Made by a program: the position numbers and the translations under genes. Below the pieces are notes generated by a model that made no database searches, was not told the DNA's origin, and worked only from the letters and a program-made list of their open reading frames with translations. Shown in pieces: positions 5,851-9,339 of a stretch of DNA of 9,339 nt (its first letter is position 1; each line of letters opens with the position of its first letter). This DNA is from Candidatus Undinarchaeales archaeon (GTDB taxonomy: Archaea; SpSt-1190; JASMDC01). The DNA is taken from contig JASMDC010000038.1 in assembly GCA_030753015.1 (NCBI GenBank), positions 25,962 through 35,300 of the forward strand, written 5' to 3'.

Positions 5851-5880
5851 CTAGCACTTCTCCACACAGAATAGTAACGT

Positions 5881-5998
5881 GCGGGGGTGACAGAGCTGGC
5901 CAAATGTGATGGATTCAGGGTCCATTGGTTTAGTACCTGCGCGGGTTCGAAAACGATGCCGGTCAATCCCGGTACGTTCGGAAGTCCCGTCTCCCGCA
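5881..5998 (+). tRNA. tRNA-Leu(CAG) with a T-loop intron
   Basis: Acceptor stem GCGGGGG (5881-5887) pairs with CTCCCGC (5991-5997), with one G-U pair; the discriminator is A5998. The next bases read CCA (5999-6001), so CCA may be encoded. The anticodon stem ATGGA/TCCAT (5909-5913/5921-5925) holds loop TTCAGGG, with anticodon CAG at 5916-5918 and G37 at 5919. A long variable arm (about 5926-5940, stem GGT/ACC) marks a class II leucine tRNA. T-stem halves GCGGG (5941-5945) and CCCGT (5986-5990) are 40 bases apart; removing a 33-nt intron (5952-5984) gives loop TTCGAAT and an 85-nt mature tRNA. tRNA-Val follows after 7 nt, so the two are probably processed from one transcript. Confidence 0.93.
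5952..5984 (+). other. 33-nt tRNA intron in the T-loop (position 59/60), BHB-like
   Basis: The T-stem is the outer helix. Central helix TTCG (5946-5949) pairs with CGGA (5979-5982), including one G-U pair. The 3' bulge is AGT (5983-5985), identical to that of the tRNA-Ser intron, and the 5' bulge is AAA (5950-5952). Cuts at A5951/A5952 and G5984/T5985 restore a 7-base T-loop. A5952 could instead pair with T5978, giving a slightly relaxed 2-nt 5' bulge. The intron interior is a hairpin: CCGG (5959-5962)/CCGG (5969-5972) plus outer pairs AACG/CGTT (5952-5955/5975-5978). Confidence 0.85.
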
Positions 5999-6005
5999 CC
6001 ATAAA

Positions 6006-6079
6006 GGGCCTGTGGTCTAGCTGGTTATGACGCCGCCTTCACACGGCGGAGATCAGGCGTTCAAATCGCCTTGGGCCCA
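6006..6079 (+). tRNA. tRNA-Val(CAC), intronless
   Basis: Acceptor stem GGGCCTG (6006-6012) pairs with TGGGCCC (6072-6078) using two G-U pairs; the discriminator is A6079 and CCA is not encoded. The anticodon stem CCGCC/GGCGG (6033-6037/6045-6049) holds loop TTCACAC, anticodon CAC at 6040-6042. T-stem AGGCG/CGCCT (6055-6059/6067-6071) encloses an ordinary 7-base loop TTCAAAT. There is no intron, unlike the two class II tRNAs in this window. Confidence 0.95.
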
Positions 6080-6081
6080 TG

Positions 6082-6106
6082 AGGGAGGGGGTTGTGCCCC
6101 CTCCCT
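6082..6106 (+). terminator. GC-rich hairpin after tRNA-Val, possible terminator
   Basis: A perfect 10-bp stem, AGGGAGGGGG (6082-6091) with CCCCCTCCCT (6097-6106) and loop TTGTG, begins two bases after the tRNA. Only a short T-rich stretch (CCTTTCT, 6111-6117) follows. It may end the tRNA transcript or protect or mark its 3' trailer. Confidence 0.45.
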
Positions 6107-6153
6107 GACACCTTTCTATGAAGATCGTGCTCCGTCCGCCCACTGGGAAAGGG

Positions 6154-6164
6154 ATAAAAATAAT
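6154..6164 (+). promoter_or_regulatory. TATA box of the DUF5752-like gene
   Basis: ATAAAAATAAT lies 27-37 nt before ATG 6191. A start about 25 nt downstream would fall near 6184, close to or inside the GGAGGA ribosome binding site (6182-6187), so the leader is very short or the true start is slightly upstream. Confidence 0.5.
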
Positions 6165-6190
6165 GCGCATCGGCCCCTATTGGAGGAATC

Positions 6191-7150
6191 ATGATCGACC
6201 TCAAGCGGAAGGCACCGAAAGGTAGGGAGTTCGTGTTCAGGGCCAAGGACGGCCGTGAAGTGGGACGAGCGAGCACCCTCGCCCAGTTCCGTGAAATCCT
6301 CAGAGGCATCGACGAGGGGTGCCTTCTCAATCATGTGAATCCCGGAAGGAACGACTTCGCTGCCTGGCTCGAGGGAGCGTTCGACGAGCCTGACCTCGCT
6401 GCACGGATGCGTCGAATTCCACTGGACAGGGCGCCGAAGGTCGTACGGGCCCAGCTTCTACTCCTCTTTACTCGAAGTCACAGAACGGGATTATCCGTTC
6501 CATCCATCAAGCAAGCGGATAGGCCAAAGGCGTCACCTCCGCTTGTACGAGGTACGCGCGCGCCCGGCCTTGAGAAGCGCGTTGCGGAGCAAGCCCCCCG
6601 CGAAGTCAAGGGGCCCGCGTCCAAGATACCCGCTCCTGCTCGGCCAACGAAGGTTGGGAGTACAGCCCGAAAGGATGACGACGTCAAACGTATTCCTGTC
6701 CGGGACAAACCAAAGACACCTTCTCCTCGACGCAAGTTACCCCGGATTCGAGATGGTAAGGGGGGAACGAAACCGACCATATCTAGGGTTCCCACCCTTG
6801 AGGCGGCGATACGCGTGGCATCGTTCAGTTCGGGTTCGGGTGCCCTGATTCCAAGGCCCCCACCAGGAGGGCGACTCGATGGACTGCTCTGGGGGCTCGA
6901 GACCTATGCCCATCCCGCCGACGTGTTGGTAGACAAGCCAGGATTCATTGGATTCGTCCAGGTGTGCAGAGAGTACCTCTCCAATGCTGCAGGCGAACTC
7001 ACTCCCGAGGCACGGGTCGCATTGCGTCATCTCGTGGATAACTTCCCCGATGATGCAGCAGTGGTGCATCGAGCACAGGACTTCGTTGAGACCGTTCGAG
7101 CGGTCCGGGGTCTCGTCGAGCGGACCCCTGTCGTTGGCACACCGACCTGA
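6191..7150 (+). CDS. DUF5752-like protein with long basic proline-rich linker
   Basis: Function is unknown. The 319-residue protein has three parts. Residues 13-76 resemble the archaeal DUF5752 pattern: FVFRAKDGREVGRASTLAQF, then NHVNPGRNDFAAWLEGAF (48-64) and the DLAARMRRI segment (68-76). Residues about 100-205 are a linker rich in Lys, Arg, Pro and Ser, probably disordered and positively charged, so it could touch nucleic acid or acidic surfaces. Residues about 225-310 form a predicted helical domain that I do not recognise (LLWGLETYAHPADVLV, then EARVALRHLVDNFPDD). No signal peptide or membrane span is visible, so it is probably cytoplasmic. GGAGGA four bases before the ATG supports the start. 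It converges with the glycosyltransferase gene, with only 9 nt between the stop codons. The DUF5752 match is from memory of the family pattern. Confidence 0.8.
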   Translation: MIDLKRKAPKGREFVFRAKDGREVGRASTLAQFREILRGIDEGCLLNHVNPGRNDFAAWLEGAFDEPDLAARMRRIPLDRAPKVVRAQLLLLFTRSHRTGLSVPSIKQADRPKASPPLVRGTRAPGLEKRVAEQAPREVKGPASKIPAPARPTKVGSTARKDDDVKRIPVRDKPKTPSPRRKLPRIRDGKGGTKPTISRVPTLEAAIRVASFSSGSGALIPRPPPGGRLDGLLWGLETYAHPADVLVDKPGFIGFVQVCREYLSNAAGELTPEARVALRHLVDNFPDDAAVVHRAQDFVETVRAVRGLVERTPVVGTPT

Positions 7151-7159
7151 TGTTCTCGG

Positions 7160-8977
7160 TCAGGCGCGACTGAAAGGGTAACCATGAACGTAGTGATCCC
7201 GGGGATCAAGCGTTACCTTCATGATGTCGACGCCATTGCACTCGAGACCGCCCGCAGTCGACACGGAACAGAGCGCGGCCTGGCCTGCGCGGGCATGGAA
7301 TAAACCGGTCGTCGGTTCGTTACCGAATGGTATGAAAGTGACCTCGCTCAGCATCCCATCGGGCCCGTCGCCTGAATCGAGGAGCACCGTCGCCATGCCA
7401 CGTTCGTCCGTTCGGTAGTACCTTGCAGAGACGCCCTGTCGACGTACCATGATGCGAGCGCCCGGTAGCGGGCTTTCATCGTCCGATGAGATGAGGATGA
7501 CCTGGAGAGCGACGTGGCCTGGCATAGTGCTCTGGGTCACACCTGCAACATTTATTCGATAGAGGCTGCACTCAGTGCAGGATGTGAGGGGAACGCGCTC
7601 CGCGAACCCGCCATTCTCAAGGAACGGTAACGGACGATGGGAGAGCACCCACTCGGCTCCGAACTCCAGGATCATGCGAAATGCCATGTCCGGCTCCTGT
7701 GGTAGGCATTCGGTCTCGATGTCGGAGAACAGTGCTATCTCGCGGCACAAAGTCGGTGATAGAACGACGCCCGTGGGATTCTCAAGACGCTCGAGTTCGC
7801 GGACGACTGCAAGGTTCGTATTCCAGACCTCATCACTTTGTCCCATGTCGATGGGGAGGGATGCGAGCTGGGTGACCATGAGGAGGGCGAGCACTGCAAG
7901 TCCGGCCTTCGGCCCGTATCCCAGGTAGCGGGATATGTCCATGACAGCGATGACGGCGAGCGCGATGAGCGGCATGAGGACGGTCGCTACGAACTTCCAT
8001 TCGAAGTATATCGGTGAGACGAGGAACACGACCAGTGGGACGATCGCCCATGAGCCGAGGAGCAGCTTGGTGCTCCGTCGTCCGGGGATGACGAGAAGCA
8101 TGGCCAAAGATGCGAAAAGCACAGTAAATCCTGTGAAGTCATGGGCCGTGAGGAACGGATTGATGGACGCCTCGGAAGGATCGCGCCATTTGTCCTGGAA
8201 CTGGATGAGGTAACGTGCGACCTCGATGGTCGTGTCAAGACCATTGTAGTAAAGGTAAGCGTTCCATAAAAGGAAGGAGAAGGCACCCCCCGCCATAATG
8301 ATCCCTAGAAGGGCAAGACGTCGACGACCGTTCCCTGTTCTGGGTGCGTCAATGAGCACGAAGACCAGGAGCACGAGGTAGCATGGTACAAAGTTGAGCT
8401 TCGTGAACATCCCCACGGCGGACAGCACTGTACCGATGGCAAGATGGGGCATCGATCCTGCGCATGCCCTAAGATAACAGTAGATGACTGAGCTGTACAG
8501 GAAGCAGAGGATCATCGGATGCAGGATCGCCAGTGAGTACGAATAATAGGAGCTGTGGGTACCAAGGAGGAGCATGGAGATAAGGCCTGCGCGCTCCCCC
8601 GCAAGTTCTCGCACGAGGAGGCCGAAGGCCAAGAGCGCACCTATTGACGCGATTATTACCGCAAGGTGTCCTGCCGCGACCCAGTTCCCCGTGATCGTGT
8701 GGGCTGCGCCGATCAGCGCAAAGAACATTGGCGGATGGAGAATGAAGTTCTGACCGAAGATACGGGGACGGCCGTCCTCCATGATCGATCGGGCAACGAG
8801 CATGTCCCTGTACTGGTCATGGACCTTCGTCGCGTCGAAGGAAGTGATATCATTATCAGCTATCGGGGCGAGCATGCCGAAGTCCCACGTTGAGTAGGAT
8901 AATATCCCGAAGAGAATGGCCACAGTCGTGGCAATGGCCATCATAGAGGGCTTATCGTCGGCAACACTGTTCGTCAT
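7160..8977 (-). CDS. GT-C fold membrane glycosyltransferase with an Ig-like C-terminal domain
   Basis: The 605-residue protein resembles the PMT_2/ArnT (GT39/GT83) group, integral membrane enzymes that move a sugar from a lipid-phosphate carrier to protein or lipid on the outer face of the membrane. About 10-12 hydrophobic segments lie between residues 12 and 374. The first external loop holds the acidic motif DND (41-43), SFDATKVHDQYRDM (46-59) and FGQNFILHPP (74-83), as expected for the GT-C catalytic loop. Residues about 380-480 form a soluble outside region with C411, C424, C467 and C470. Residues about 486-535 (SPLPGARIMV, then TDERGMATVLL) look like a carboxypeptidase-regulatory or similar beta-sandwich domain. 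AAGGAG lies eight bases before ATG 8977. The donor and acceptor cannot be told; protein or surface-lipid glycosylation is inferred. Confidence 0.85.
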   Translation of the reverse strand: MTNSVADDKPSMMAIATTVAILFGILSYSTWDFGMLAPIADNDITSFDATKVHDQYRDMLVARSIMEDGRPRIFGQNFILHPPMFFALIGAAHTITGNWVAAGHLAVIIASIGALLAFGLLVRELAGERAGLISMLLLGTHSSYYSYSLAILHPMILCFLYSSVIYCYLRACAGSMPHLAIGTVLSAVGMFTKLNFVPCYLVLLVFVLIDAPRTGNGRRRLALLGIIMAGGAFSFLLWNAYLYYNGLDTTIEVARYLIQFQDKWRDPSEASINPFLTAHDFTGFTVLFASLAMLLVIPGRRSTKLLLGSWAIVPLVVFLVSPIYFEWKFVATVLMPLIALAVIAVMDISRYLGYGPKAGLAVLALLMVTQLASLPIDMGQSDEVWNTNLAVVRELERLENPTGVVLSPTLCREIALFSDIETECLPQEPDMAFRMILEFGAEWVLSHRPLPFLENGGFAERVPLTSCTECSLYRINVAGVTQSTMPGHVALQVILISSDDESPLPGARIMVRRQGVSARYYRTDERGMATVLLDSGDGPDGMLSEVTFIPFGNEPTTGLFHARAGQAALCSVSTAGGLECNGVDIMKVTLDPRDHYVHGYPFSRA

Positions 8978-9045
8978 GTCCGCAACTCCTTGAGTTTATA
9001 ATAATAATAGTGGTGTTTACCCTTCCGTACTGCGGTAGGATGGGT

Positions 9046-9059
9046 AAATTTATTTAAAG
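9046..9059. promoter_or_regulatory. Shared TATA region for divergent glycosyltransferase and repeat-protein genes
   Basis: AAATTTATTTAAAG contains a palindromic TTTAAA (9053-9058) and reads TATA-like on both strands. On plus it predicts a start near 9082 and a leader of about 28 nt to ATG 9110. On minus it predicts a start near 9029 and a leader of about 50 nt to ATG 8977. No other strong TATA element lies in the 132-bp gap, apart from TTATAATAATAATAG (8997-9010), which is too close to 8977 for the minus gene. Confidence 0.5.
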
Positions 9060-9109
9060 CAACATCGCCATATTCAGACTGTATCATCAATATGTAGGAG
9101 GGTATATTT

Positions 9110-9339
9110 ATGGGTCTATTCGATAAATTACGTGGAAAGAGTAGTGCACCACCGAAGCCTGGTGGTCCTCCTCCCGGTATGCCGCCTAAGCCCGGCATGG
9201 GTCCGCCGATGAAGCCCGGCATGGGTCCGCCGATGAAGCCCGGTATGGGTCCACCGATGAAGCCCGGCATGGGTCCGCCGATGAAGCCCGGTATGGGTCC
9301 ACCGATGAAGCCCGGTATGGGCCCTCCCGGAATGCCGCC
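9110..9339 (+). CDS. Pro/Gly/Met octapeptide-repeat protein (3' end outside window)
   Basis: The gene runs off the window, so only 76 complete codons are seen. The N-terminus MGLFDKLRGK is a short amphipathic helix of the kind that often lies on a membrane surface or docks to a partner. After a Pro/Gly-rich stretch, residues 27-66 are five tandem copies of KPGMGPPM, and a sixth diverges to KPGMGPPGMPP. The composition predicts a disordered or polyproline-like tail. GGAGGG (9097-9102) lies seven bases before the ATG and gives a strong start. It is divergent from the glycosyltransferase gene and may share its promoter. I do not recognise a family; similar short helix plus Pro-rich tails occur before zinc-ribbon or transmembrane domains in archaeal proteins, but what follows here is unseen. 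Confidence 0.8.
   Translation, partial: MGLFDKLRGKSSAPPKPGGPPPGMPPKPGMGPPMKPGMGPPMKPGMGPPMKPGMGPPMKPGMGPPMKPGMGPPGMP
9188..9339 (+). repeat. 24-bp tandem coding repeats with a 48-bp duplication
   Basis: Five 24-bp units (starting 9188, 9212, 9236, 9260, 9284), each encoding KPGMGPPM, are followed by a diverging unit at 9308. Units differ only at silent sites (GGC/GGT and CCG/CCA). Units 2+3 (9212-9259) and 4+5 (9260-9307) are identical over 48 bp, indicating a recent duplication of a two-unit block. Confidence 0.95.

Noticed and set aside
924-6106. Integration (att) sites at the tRNA genes
   Set aside because: I found no integrase gene, no repeated tRNA 3' ends and no element-like gene content beside the tRNAs.
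8974-9270. Minus-strand ORF with repeated PGFIGGPM units
   Set aside because: It is the antisense of the plus-strand KPGMGPPM repeats, which have a strong ribosome binding site and start; repeats keep both strands open.
1-9339. CRISPR array or insertion sequence
   Set aside because: The only regular repeats are the coding 24-bp units at the right edge; there are no spacers, transposase motifs or terminal inverted repeats.

Overview
The window is archaeal. Evidence: two tRNA genes carry introns that fold as bulge-helix-bulge (BHB) splice sites; TATA boxes lie about 25-30 nt before probable transcript starts; some genes have GGAGG or GGTGA ribosome binding sites and others look leaderless; and the gene content includes AMP phosphorylase, Trm5, an NFACT/RqcH-type protein and a DUF5752-like protein. 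Genes are moderately GC-rich and promoters AT-rich. A euryarchaeal lineage, perhaps Thermoplasmatota, is my guess; the sequence alone does not prove it.

Layout. (1) 1-660: an Hsp20 small heat-shock protein with its own promoter and a hairpin/T-run terminator. (2) 700-2608: a compact cluster of a 54-residue Trm112-like zinc protein, a tRNA-Ser(UGA) with a T-loop intron, and AMP phosphorylase (deoA), with no visible promoter between them. (3) 2609-3055: mostly non-coding, with one doubtful small ORF and an AT-rich stretch. (4) 3056-4754, minus strand: a methylthioinosine-type purine nucleoside phosphorylase, preceded by a gene for only the C-terminal half of RqcH/NEMF. (5) 4807-5835, plus strand: Trm5 tRNA(m1G37) methyltransferase, divergent from the rqcH half-gene and apparently sharing one palindromic TATA box with it. 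(6) 5881-6079: tRNA-Leu(CAG), again with a T-loop intron, then an intronless tRNA-Val(CAC) and a strong GC hairpin. (7) 6191-7150: a DUF5752-like protein with a long basic linker. (8) 7160-8977, minus: a multi-membrane-span GT-C glycosyltransferase with an Ig-like C-terminal tail. (9) 9110 to the window edge, plus: a proline/glycine/methionine octapeptide-repeat protein, cut off by the window.

Themes. Much of the window concerns tRNA and translation: three tRNAs, Trm5, a Trm112-like protein and an RqcH fragment. Trm5 sits directly upstream of a tRNA that carries its target nucleotide (G37). A second theme is nucleotide salvage: AMP phosphorylase and the MTI-type phosphorylase both release ribose-1-phosphate-type sugars from nucleosides or nucleotides. 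The most striking observation is that both long-variable-arm tRNAs (Ser and Leu) have 32-33 nt introns at the same unusual place, T-loop position 59/60, with good BHB folds, while the neighbouring tRNA-Val has none.
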